Positions 55,035-64,000 of a stretch of DNA of 64,000 nucleotides are shown here, piece by piece. Source of the stretch: Diplocarpon mali. Lineage: Eukaryota > Ascomycota > Leotiomycetes > Helotiales > Drepanopezizaceae. Location: assembly GCA_024741835.1 (NCBI GenBank), contig JAENRP010000022.1, positions 1 to 64,000 of the forward strand. Direction: 5' to 3'. A program made the position numbers and the translations under genes. Under the pieces are notes generated by a model. The model did no database searches and was not told where the DNA came from. It was given only the letters and a program-made list of their open reading frames with translations. Within the stretch, counting starts at the first letter, position 1. Each line of letters opens with the position of its first letter.

Positions 55035-57287
55035 TTACTGGCTCTCGCCAACCCCAGCCTCTCCGATGTTTTCGCATCCTTGCGAGAAGAATATCCTGGC
55101 TGGCTTATCATGTTCGTTTTCGATGCTGTAGAAGTTTCCTGATAAAAGTCAGAATACAGGCCGATTTTGGGGGGGTGGATGCTGAGATCTCACCTCTCGG
55201 AACTTGCCACATCCCACCCTTTCCAATAGTGAATACGTTATCATTGACAATAACCTGAACCCTGCCGAAAAATACAAAGAACACCATCTGCATCTTCCTC
55301 GAATTTTTGGCCTTCTTCATGGACCTCGGGGGAAGATCTACCATCCCAGATCCAAAGAAAGGTAATGTAAGTGTCTTGGCGAATTTGAAATCCGCATTGG
55401 GAATGTCGCGGGTGATAATAGCAGCGGAAGACAATGCAATCTCTTCTTGGACTTCCTCTGCTTCCGCCCCGCTCGGGTCTTCTGGATTCCAACTTTTAAC
55501 TTCGCCGAAGATACGCCCAGGTTCCAATTCCCATGGTTCGGCATCCTCATCCTCTTCATCGGATTCAGGCTCTACTGTCTTTGACTTTGGTGCCTTTGAC
55601 TTGTTTCTGGCTACCTTCCGCCTCGGCTGGGATACCTCTTCGGCACGCACAACCTCCTTGATCCTAGGCAGCAAGAAATCTCCCGGGCCATTGTCATTTC
55701 CATCTTCTGACCATTCTACTCGTTCGTTCTTCCAGTAAGCTAGCGGCTTGATTGAATTGCGACCAGAACGTGTCTGCTTGAAGCCAGCTCCTTCCTGTGG
55801 AGTTTCTCGTCGAAGGATAAACAAGCCACGATTGTTCCTTGGCAAAGGCGGACCACGTCGGTATTGCGGAGATTCAGCTTCAGCAACCGGAGCCAGCTTC
55901 GGCAACCGGGCCGGGGCCTTGGATTTGGCTTTTGTTGTATCTGTTTCAGGATCCTCGACTGCCTTCCCCTTGCCCTTGGGTTCTTGTGTGGATGCGCTGG
56001 CCACCGCCTTCTTCGCTTTGCTCGCAGTCTTGACAGCTTTAGCTTCAGATACGTCAAGAGAGCGTCTGGTCCTTTTTGCCGGCCTCTCCTCCTCCTCTGG
56101 CTCTTCTGGCACATCCTCGACTTCCGGCTCCGGTTCCGGTTCCACGACTTTCTTGGCCCTGCCACGTTTCTTCTGTGGCTTAGGGGCACCATCTACCTCT
56201 TCCTCTGGCTCTGGCTCAATAACATCTCTTGGCTTAGTAGCCTTCTTCTTTGCAGCTGCAGGGGCTTCCAAAGACGGTCGGCCTCGCTTAACGGGCCTTA
56301 CGACCCCTGGTTCCGGGCCGGCGTCCTCTTGGACCGTCTGGAGAGCCTTCTTCGCTCTGCCCCTTTTCGCAGCAGGCGCCGAGACTTGTATAGCCTTTCC
56401 CTTTCCGTTTGATTTCTTCGAAGGTTGTGGTTCTCGCTCTTCCTCGGCTTCGGGGCTCTCATTCCGCGATTCTTCTGGAGCCTCGTCGTCCTCACCATTG
56501 ACCATGGGGAGAGAGTCCTGGTTCACAAATCCAATATCTTCCAGAGCAGTATCATCTTGCTCATCGACTCCATTATCAGAGGAAACTGACTTGAAAGGCG
56601 CCAAAAGTTTGCTGCTGGTGAGCCTGGCCACGCTTTTCGCAGGACGCTCGGAAGCTGCTCGATTGTGTGGCAAGCCATTGATCATCTCAGAATCCCCGTT
56701 GCTATCAAAGCTAGTGTTCGAAAAATCCAACTTCCTCCGGACCGATGCTGTTGTAGCCACCTTGGGTTCCACAATAGAGCCTCGAATGGGCGAGGATACT
56801 GGGCCAAGGGATGGATTTCTTCGCGCTGGTGATTGTAGGAACGTTTTGATGGGAGACTTCGCCCTCGGCGGAGGTAGCCGACTGGTTGCTCGTGATCTTT
56901 CGTTGAGAACATCGTTTGGTTCAGGGATCGTGCCTATTGTAGAGTCAATATTGATAGCTGTGCGCGATCGAACCTGCCGTGACATACTGTCGCCAACATC
57001 CATATCTGCCTCGCTCGAAATCGTGGAATTCGCATTTTTGCGGGCGCCGTTTACCTTGCGCGCCGGTACTGCCGTGGGTTTCTCAGGGGAAGAGAACAAA
57101 TGATCCATTGGCTCCATCCCATTTTCATCTCGGATCCCAGTGTCGGGGAGCGTGATGCCGGTTTTCCTGCATCCGGATCAGCTATGATCGTGCAGCATAT
57201 TGCATGTCCTTACCGGCCTTGCACGCCCACGTTGAATAGATACTGATTCTCAGTTGGCTTGCGCCGAGTTGCTGCTTCTGGTGCCAT
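55035..57287 (-). CDS. MIF2: Inner kinetochore protein CENP-C/Mif2
   Basis: Exons 57287-57214, 57166-55194 and 55138-55035 give 716 residues. The N-terminus has the fungal Mif2 block: ENQYLFNVGVQGR across the first intron into KTGITLPDTGIRDENGMEPM. A long charged, Pro-rich, disordered centre with AT-hook-like GRP/GRA-K motifs follows. The CENP-C motif TRSGRNSIKPLAYWKNERVE lies near residue 488-507. The C-terminal cupin fold (FVFFGRVQVIVNDNVFTIGK then GGMWQVPRGNFYSIEN) mediates dimerisation. Mif2 binds CENP-A nucleosomes and recruits the outer kinetochore. Without removing the last intron (55 nt) the cupin would lack its final strands; the joined end FFSQGCENIGEAG fits the family. Confidence 0.93.
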
Positions 57288-58438
57288 CTTGCAGAAGATG
57301 CGCAGGCGCGCGATTGCTGATGTGGGAAGGTTTTCTAGAGAAACGATGTGTGCTCAAGCGCCGCGAGGGAATGCAACATAGAGCATGGTACGAGGATGAG
57401 GGTTTGCGATACGATGCGCAAGGGGTCTCAGCAAGGCGGTTAAGTCGCGTTTTGGTCCGTGCGGACGCGTCGTGAGCCTCCCAGCACGGTAAGGCCTTTC
57501 TGATGCACGAATGCGGCGTGGTTGATTACGGCTCGTGGATGGTCTTATTATATACGTTGCTCCGGATGCTTTCAGAGTTCTTGTGAATCCAGAAAATCTA
57601 TTCTTGTTTTCAAAGACGTACGCCGCTCTGGTTCGATTGCTGTCGAGGGCCGCTTCAAACTCCTGTCATTGTGTAAGACCATGTTATATTCAGCTGTGGT
57701 TATCACTTTCGATCGATTACCTTTCATAACCCTTAGTCAATGTTGAGTGCGCTCGTTGTGATTTACTGAGTAGTACTCAATTGTATCTTACTCAACTCTA
57801 TTGCACCGTCGTATTCTGCTAATATCCAATTCTGTTACAATAATCTGCTTATCCGTTTGTAAGTTTTTCTCTGCGTTTATCTTGATTGCCACAGATGCTG
57901 TCGACTCTGCTGCACGACAATCCTGTCAGATACATACTGTGTCTCCCCGCAAGACTGTCCAGCGCATACTCCCGTTTTCCATTGTGGTTGTATTCCCAGA
58001 GCAGCCAGTGACCTACTACTTCCAACCGACTACAGGACCACTTTCTATCCGGTACGGGTGGCTGGCTATTGGCCGTCGAAACTAAAAGGCGCAGATGTCT
58101 CTCCTTTACGGTAGACAATCAACTACAGAGTAACTGTAAAACCACATATTATATGGTCGCTCTCAATGCCCACGGGCCCACCATACCGTCAATTATCCTC
58201 TGTACGCTTCCAATTTGAGAACCACGTCTTTTGTAGCTCCATGGCCTGTCTAATTTGATATCTCTATGCTTTGGGTGTGCGAGTTCCAAGTTGGCTTTAG
58301 CATTGCCTTCTGTTGTATTTCCGCGCCCGAGTCTTGTTCCCTTTCCCTCCAGGCAACCCAGACGCTGACGGCGTTTTAAGGAAGACCTCAAGCAGAGAAA
58401 CCCACCATCAAGTAAGGCAGACAACCCAGGACGACGTC
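57288..58438. other. intergenic, nothing recognised
   Basis: Region between the MIF2 start and the FucU 3' end. Short frames on both strands have no motif. Confidence 0.5.
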
Positions 58439-58885
58439 TCAGAATTCAGTTTTTGCTGCTTTGACAACGCCCTTCTGCAACAGTAAGTTTCCGTATAGCC
58501 TCGACTCGCTCGTCGAGACGATACAAAACGCCTTGCTCGCCTCCCCGTAGAATCGGAATCTCTCCAGGCTGCTCAACTTGAACTTCTCGCCCTCATGCTT
58601 CTCTATCGCCTCCCTGAACTCCTTCATAATAGGCAAGTCCGCAGACGCATCCCCCACGACTTCCATACACCACGCTGACTCCGGGACGAAGTCGTCTAGA
58701 GGAAGAACAGAGAGGATAGCATGAGCGGCTTGGGTTGCGCTGGCTCCGGCGAGACGAATGACTGGGGGGCCTAATGAGGCGGCGGGGAAGTTCGAATCGA
58801 CGATGGCTATTGTGTTGCCGTGGCCCATGGCACGCAGGGCTTGGAGCAGCTCCGGAGTCAAGAGAGGGTCGATTCCTTTGAGCAT
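58439..58885 (-). CDS. FucU/RbsD family sugar mutarotase
   Basis: A single exon of 148 residues: MLKGIDPLLTPELLQALRAM then GHGNTIAIVDSNFPA. The His in MGHGN (about residue 22) and the Asp in VDSNFP are the family's active-site positions. The end includes FYGEASKAFCIVSTSESRLY then GNLLLQKGVV, typical of the C-terminus. FucU/RbsD proteins catalyse anomer interconversion (fucose or ribose) and form decamers. The length matches the family and there is no signal peptide, so it is cytosolic. The physiological sugar is not known from sequence. Confidence 0.92.
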   Translation of the reverse strand: MLKGIDPLLTPELLQALRAMGHGNTIAIVDSNFPAASLGPPVIRLAGASATQAAHAILSVLPLDDFVPESAWCMEVVGDASADLPIMKEFREAIEKHEGEKFKLSSLERFRFYGEASKAFCIVSTSESRLYGNLLLQKGVVKAAKTEF

Positions 58886-59412
58886 TTTGCCAGGATGCAG
58901 TTAGTTGTCTTGAGTCCGTGCAACGAGTTGGCGAGAGGCATGTATAGGGGGTTGATAGTACAATAATCGAAATCAAAAGCTTCAAAATTGCTTCGTCGTA
59001 TACTCAGTCTATTCGAAATTCAGTAGTCACGTCATGCAAGGGTGAAAGCAGCAGGGAGACAGAGAACCTCGGCTGTAAGATAAGATATAAGGCAGAGAAA
59101 AAGGTGACCACCACAGAAGTTCAGGGGAGAAATTTGTTTTGGATATTTCTGGATGCTGGTTAATCAGAGAGAGATCAATTCTAAGAGCGTTAATCGATGC
59201 GGGTTCCATGCAGAAAAACACTCGCATCGACTTGATCACATGAGGAGCTCGAAGGTAGTGGCGACGACAACAGACCCAAGCGAAGTGGCATGGTCAAAGC
59301 GGATCGCGTCGTCGCGTCTGCCCAACAGTGCCGAGCCAAGGGACGAGGCTGAAGATTCCACCTTCAGAATCTCAACCCGACTCCCAGCCGGAGAAAAACT
59401 TCCAGCGTTACA
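58886..59412. promoter_or_regulatory. divergent promoter region, FucU/RNH201
   Basis: A 527-bp interval between divergent starts. No specific site was recognised. Confidence 0.5.
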
Positions 59413-60480
59413 ATGGCAGATTCTCAGATGGAAGACGACGTTTCCCCCGAGACTCCCGCAGCAGAAGTGTTCATCGCGCCGTCTATCAACCCCGAGCTTC
59501 TCGTCGCCGGCGCTTCCTACACACACTTCTCCGCCGTGCCCCCCTCTCTCCTCCCAAAGCCCTCGCCCGGAACGCCCGAGAAACCAATCTCAGGCCCAGC
59601 GTGTGCCCTCGGCGTCGATGAAGCTGGACGCGGCCCTGTTCTCGGCCCCATGGTCTACGGGCTGTTCTACCTGCCGCTCCCCCTCTCCGACCCTCTCCTG
59701 CGAAATACGCACCACTTCGACGACAGCAAAGTGCTCACCCCCACCGTGCGCTCCAAACTCATGGAGAAGCTCTGCACCGCGAACACAGACCTGCACACGC
59801 AGTGCGGCTGGGCGGTGGAGGTTATGTCCGCGCGCGACATCGGCGCAAACATGATGAAGCCGGCCGCGACGTACAACCTTAACGCGCAAGCAATGGACGC
59901 GACGATCATGCTGATCGAGGGCGTGTACGCGCGCGGTGTTAATGTGAAGGAGATCTTCATCGATACGATCGGCAACCCGGCGACGTATCAGAAGAGACTT
60001 GAGCGTATATTCCCGACTGCCCAGGTGACGGTTGCGAAGAAGGCGGATAGCCTGTACCCGTGTGTGAGTGCGGCGAGTGTGTGTGCAAAGGTCACGAGGG
60101 ATGCTGCATTGGAGGTTCTGTATGAGAACTACATGCCCACGCAGGACCAGGCTGAGGGCGTGGAGATGAAGGGCACGAAGCCGGCAAAAGCTGCGGAAGA
60201 GAACTCGTGGGGCTCAGGATATCCGTCTGACGCGAGGTGCACGTCGTGGTTGAAGCGAAATATGGATCCGGTCTTTGGATGGGGGCCTGAGTGCAGGTTT
60301 AGTTGGGGCACGGCGAAGGATATGCTGGATGCCAGAGGGGTGGCGGCGAAGGTTGAATGGCCAGTTGCGGAGGATGAGGAGACGAATCGCTTGACAGATT
60401 ACTTGAGGGCGGGGAAAGAGAAAGATGTTGATGAGTTGGGAGGCTGGTTTGGGAGACCAGTTGGGACAGACGTGTTTTAG
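59413..60480 (+). CDS. RNH201: Ribonuclease H2 catalytic subunit A
   Basis: A single exon of 355 residues from MADSQMEDDVSPETPAAE. The catalytic start motif DEAGRGPVLGPMVYG (Asp69, Glu70) is followed by FDDSKVLTPTVRSKLMEKL, the second catalytic Asp region IFIDTIGNPATYQKRLERI and the family's conserved KADSLYPCVSAASVCAKVTR. GSGYPSDARCTSWLKRNMDP and FGWGPECRFSWGTAKDML complete the RNase HII fold. It cleaves RNA of RNA-DNA hybrids and single ribonucleotides in DNA, with subunits B and C, in the nucleus. The N-terminal 60 residues are a variable extension. It converges with SEY1 (438 bp between stops). Confidence 0.96.
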   Translation: MADSQMEDDVSPETPAAEVFIAPSINPELLVAGASYTHFSAVPPSLLPKPSPGTPEKPISGPACALGVDEAGRGPVLGPMVYGLFYLPLPLSDPLLRNTHHFDDSKVLTPTVRSKLMEKLCTANTDLHTQCGWAVEVMSARDIGANMMKPAATYNLNAQAMDATIMLIEGVYARGVNVKEIFIDTIGNPATYQKRLERIFPTAQVTVAKKADSLYPCVSAASVCAKVTRDAALEVLYENYMPTQDQAEGVEMKGTKPAKAAEENSWGSGYPSDARCTSWLKRNMDPVFGWGPECRFSWGTAKDMLDARGVAAKVEWPVAEDEETNRLTDYLRAGKEKDVDELGGWFGRPVGTDVF

Positions 60481-60918
60481 GGTATTTGTTGGATTAGGAG
60501 GCGTTTTAAGGAGTCTGAGAAGGTACCTGGGCGATTCTCTGGTCGCCCATCGGAGTTGAAGATATGTAACATACCTTGATTGATTATCTTTGCAATCACC
60601 ACGGAAGATTTGGGTGTCAAAATCTCTGTCGAGACGGTCAGTTAGTTTTATGGGGAAGGAATTCTAGATTTGGTAAATAGTTTGGTGATTATTCACCCAC
60701 GATTCTTTCAAGCAACTCCTTACAAAAGAGAATGAGTGAGAGCAGTCTGCTAGAAGGCTATCATCACGTCACGCACCGAGAGCCTAAAGCCAACAAACAT
60801 TCTGAATGATACCTATAATTACATCCGCGGCCTGTGCCTTTCTAGAATACACGCCGCTATGCCGAGAGCCGCCTACCGTCCAATTTACATTTTCCCATCC
60901 AGAAAGAAACAGCCAGCA
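60481..60918. other. convergent intergenic region
   Basis: 438 bp between the stops of RNH201 and SEY1; nothing beyond 3' UTR-like sequence was seen. Confidence 0.6.
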
Positions 60919-63727
60919 CTATATCTCGTTGTCATCATCGTCCTCTGCAGCAGGCTGCCGCTTACCACTGCTATCCAGAGTGTTGAGACCGATTGCGTTG
61001 TCACTTCTTCCTTTCAGAGCCAGAGCCTGTCGTCCCGTATCGGAACTTTCCAAAAAGTCTCGAAGCTTTTCTTTGCCGATTTCAACGGCCTGTGAGGATG
61101 CTGCATTTGCCATACGGAGCATCGGCCCCCAGAGGTTGAGGGTATAGGTTACGTAGGCGGCAACGCCGAGAAGGATCAGAAAGATGAAGTAAACAGGGTT
61201 TCGCAGGACTAGAAATTAATTAGGAATCAAAGAAGAAAATTTCAACCCGGAAACTCACCAGCGACAATCTCGTTCCACCCTAGCGCGAAAAGTAGGGCAT
61301 AGAAATAGAGTGGGACTTGAGCGACACCTCCAATAGCGCTGCGTTTGGCCTCGACGTATACCCCGTCAGCTGTCTTCTTGAATCTCACGACAAGATCTTG
61401 ACGTTTGGCTTCGCTAAGGATGGTCATTTCTTCCTCGAGACTCTTGCCTTCCTCTTCGTCTACGCCGCCAATGGAAGTAAGGTCTTCCTCATCCTTTGAA
61501 TCGACGCTTCCCGGAGCACTACCAATCCAGCCGGGGAGTTCGGGCGGCGCATATGTTGCAGCCAGTCTGAATCTGGAGAGTAGGGGTATCAGGGTAAGAG
61601 TCGACTCTTTTGCTTTCGTGTACACCCCCTCGATATCATCAGTTGGCCTCCAAATTCTCGGAACACCAGCTTCATCATAACGGAATTTGTCCTCGAAGTT
61701 TTCGCGAAGTTTGAGAAGGATGTTACCTTCCATGACTTCTTCCTCGATTCTGGCTCGTAAGACAGCCCAGCTCTTGCGCCTTAACCGCCATAGTCCAACG
61801 TCGATTTCTTCTTGATCGGCATCGAAGCTCTTGGCTCGTTCTAGCAACCGTGTCTCGGCTTCCGTGACAGTAGCCACGAAGAGGCTCCATATCCTATCCC
61901 ATAAGTTCTTCTCGGTTGGAGGTTTCTCGCCCGTTTCAGGCGCTCCGCTTCCGCCACGACCAGAGCCCAGCTTATTGAACTCAAGTCCTACCGAATCCCC
62001 CAGCCTAGATCGAACCCACCTTTCGACTCTGGTGGCAAGACGCCGCATCTCCTCCTTTCGTAATCGAGAGCTGACCTCACCCAAGTCCTTCTCATACAAC
62101 ACAGATTGTTGCTTAAAGTTAGTCCATGGAACTCCTTCAATAGCCAGGCTTCGCGCCTCAGCCTCAAATTGTGCAAGTGCAACCTTCGTCTCGCGCTCCA
62201 CAATCTCGGCAAATTCGTAAGAAGCACCTTTCTTCTGGCCAGCTTTGACCGCTGCCGAAACCGCATCGCTGAAAGATGCAACACCTGCTTTGTGTGCTGC
62301 AGTGAGTTGCCCACTGTACAAGGCCCGCAATCTAGTATCAATCTTTCCTTCCAGCTCCACCCGCTTTCTGGCGTAGACCCCTTTGTGATATCTGCTGGCT
62401 TCAACTTCGAAAGCCTTGATGCTCTTCAGACGCGCCTCTGATCCAGCTGCACCGAGATCCTTTAGTACAGCGGGCTTTCCACGTCTCACGCCTTCAGCTT
62501 GTCTCTCCTCAAGTGGCTGGATAGCTATGTCGAAGGCTTCCAGGACCTCGCGGGAGATCTCGTCGCAACGAAACTGTGCCAACAGCTCCTGTTGCGTAGG
62601 CAGGTCCAGGTCCTTGTTACTGACAATTTGGTCCCAAACCCCTTGGGCATAGACGGAAAATCCATCGGCAGGAATTCTGCGATGGTACTCCGGGAGGAAA
62701 ATCCCACCCTGGAGTTCATGCGCCGCATCGAAGCCGTGCTCCTTTGCTGTTCGGTATCCAGCCCTGAATCTCGTTCCCAGACTAGCTACCTCCGTCAAGA
62801 ACAGGTCTGGTTGCAGTATCTTATGCGGTAACGCGGCAAACCCGAAATCGAAATAATCTTCTATTCGGGAGCTCTCAAGACCTTTTGGTTTCGATAGGCT
62901 AGTCCATATGTTTGTCAAATCGGCGATCAGTGTGTTGCGCAGGTTCGTGAGGGGAGTCGTTCCGAGATGATCGCGAATAACGAAAAATAACAGAGACCGA
63001 GGATTGGATCTGGGAGTGTTAGAGCTTTTGTAGATCTGGGATCAGTCACATACTGCTTATCTTTCAAGAACAACTGCAGATTGACTTCGAAAACTGTCTT
63101 CAGTAAACCCATGTTGGCACCTTGGTACAATCCGACCTGGTGCTCCCAGATGTTGATAATCAAAACCTCGCTGGTAGCCAGGGCGAACAGGGCGCTTTTT
63201 CTTTCGAAATCTTGGTCTTCCCCACGCTCACGACCATCGGTACCTTCTACGTCCATTACCAGTATATTATCCGCCATTTTCTGCGAATCCGGGAGTTGCG
63301 CCTGATCCCGCTTGTTCTTGGACATCCATATCCCTTTGGTGGTCTGCCGCCGCTCTGTCTCGGACATAACCCCAAACTGAGTCCCGAATAAGTGGTTGAG
63401 TAGGGTTGACTTCCCCGTGGATTGCGAGCCAAAGACGGATATGAGATGGTAATTGAAGCCAGATTGTGCAATCTTGGTGAGTTGGAGGTAGGAGTTCAGA
63501 TGAGGGCTACAGACTTGTCAGTTGGAATTGAAAAGCTGCCGGAGAACCGCGTACTTGAAGTCCTTGTCTTCGTCGATTATCTGGACGCCATGTTCGTACT
63601 GCTCCTTGGTCGGCGCATCACCAACCGCAGCAAAATGCCCATTCATGGTCATGATAGAAGGGGCGGTTGGGAATCGAGAAGCTGCAGAGGGCCTTCCCGC
63701 ATCTTGTCCGTTCGGTTGCGAGGCCAT
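60919..63727 (-). CDS. SEY1: ER membrane fusion GTPase Sey1 (RHD3/atlastin-like)
   Basis: Exons 63727-63555, 63506-63054, 63009-61259 and 61208-60919 give 888 residues. The GTPase domain shows [20 protein letters not shown] (P-loop about 84-91), [26 protein letters not shown] (G3) and [13 protein letters not shown] (G4-like RD). A helical-bundle middle domain follows, with [20 protein letters not shown]. Near the C-terminus two membrane spans form a hairpin ([19 protein letters not shown], then [19 protein letters not shown]), followed by a cytosolic amphipathic tail. Sey1 fuses ER tubules homotypically. The start [14 protein letters not shown] precedes the conserved [10 protein letters not shown]. 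All introns are 44-51 nt. The length is typical of the family. Confidence 0.95.
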
Positions 63728-64000
63728 AGTGACTCTTCACAAAACCGGTTATAGATGTTGATGTGACGTTGCGAGCTTGTCCTCTGTCCGGGTCACACAT
63801 GTATGGGCACCGGATGGCATCTGAAGAGACAGGGGGGGTCAACAGGTACGCTTTGCCGGATCCGGCTACAAGATGAGATCTCACGTGCCGCCAGTAGGCT
63901 GGCAACTTTGAGGTACGAGGACGCAGTACAGTAATTCCAGATGGTTGATATCTTTGCTTCCATTTCTTTTCCGGCATTCCAATGTCCAGAGTTATGTTGT
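63728..64000. other. SEY1 upstream region
   Basis: 5' flank of SEY1 to the window edge. An open frame on the minus strand runs through it but has no motif. Confidence 0.5.

Overview
The window is nuclear DNA of a filamentous ascomycete (Pezizomycotina). Genes carry short introns of about 44-180 nt with GT..AG ends and CTAAC/TACTAAC-like branch points. The protein set is typical of the group: Dnm1, Cdc55/PabA, a UDP-GlcNAc transporter, AMP deaminase, Sla1, Cog8, an Ftr1-Fet3 pair, Mif2, RNase H2A and Sey1. I cannot place it below that rank from sequence alone. All gene models are read by eye from splice signals and reading-frame continuity.

Layout. 1-4.9 kb is gene-poor. 4.9-7.5 kb is the mitochondrial fission dynamin DNM1. 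8.9-9.5 kb is a broken LtrA-like gene. 10.2-11.1 kb is an unrecognised protein on the minus strand. 12.4-26.2 kb is a plus-strand run: PP2A B55 subunit, nucleotide-sugar transporter, AMP deaminase and SLA1. 27.45-29.07 kb is the most unusual locus: a secreted, lysine/alanine-rich repeat protein built from tandemly duplicated exon-plus-intron units, mostly 69-nt exon plus 51-nt intron (120 bp), with a higher-order A-A-B-C order present twice. 30.7-33.9 kb holds a TLC-domain membrane protein and a CodA-like amidohydrolase on the minus strand, and 34.3-35.7 kb holds COG8.

36.8-42.7 kb is a divergent reductive iron-uptake pair, FTR1 (minus) and FET3 (plus). They share a 2.3-kb intergenic region with four perfect ATCWGATAA sites, the target of iron-repressive GATA factors, and a 570-nt assembly gap. 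42.82-50.37 kb is a Ty3/Gypsy-order LTR retrotransposon with identical 135-bp LTRs and a perfect GTGGG target duplication, inserted 127 bp after the FET3 stop. Its gag-pol reading frame has 17 in-frame TAG/TAA codons and no TGA, plus a GGGAAAC slippery heptamer at the protease/RT frame change. 50.9-52.8 kb is a PP2C phosphatase. The stretch from about 34 to 54.4 kb, apart from the retroelement, is clearly more GC-rich than the rest and full of simple repeats.

The right end returns to ordinary composition: a fructosamine-kinase remnant, MIF2/CENP-C (minus), a FucU/RbsD mutarotase (minus), RNase H2 subunit A (plus) and SEY1 (minus). No tRNA, rRNA or CRISPR array was recognised.
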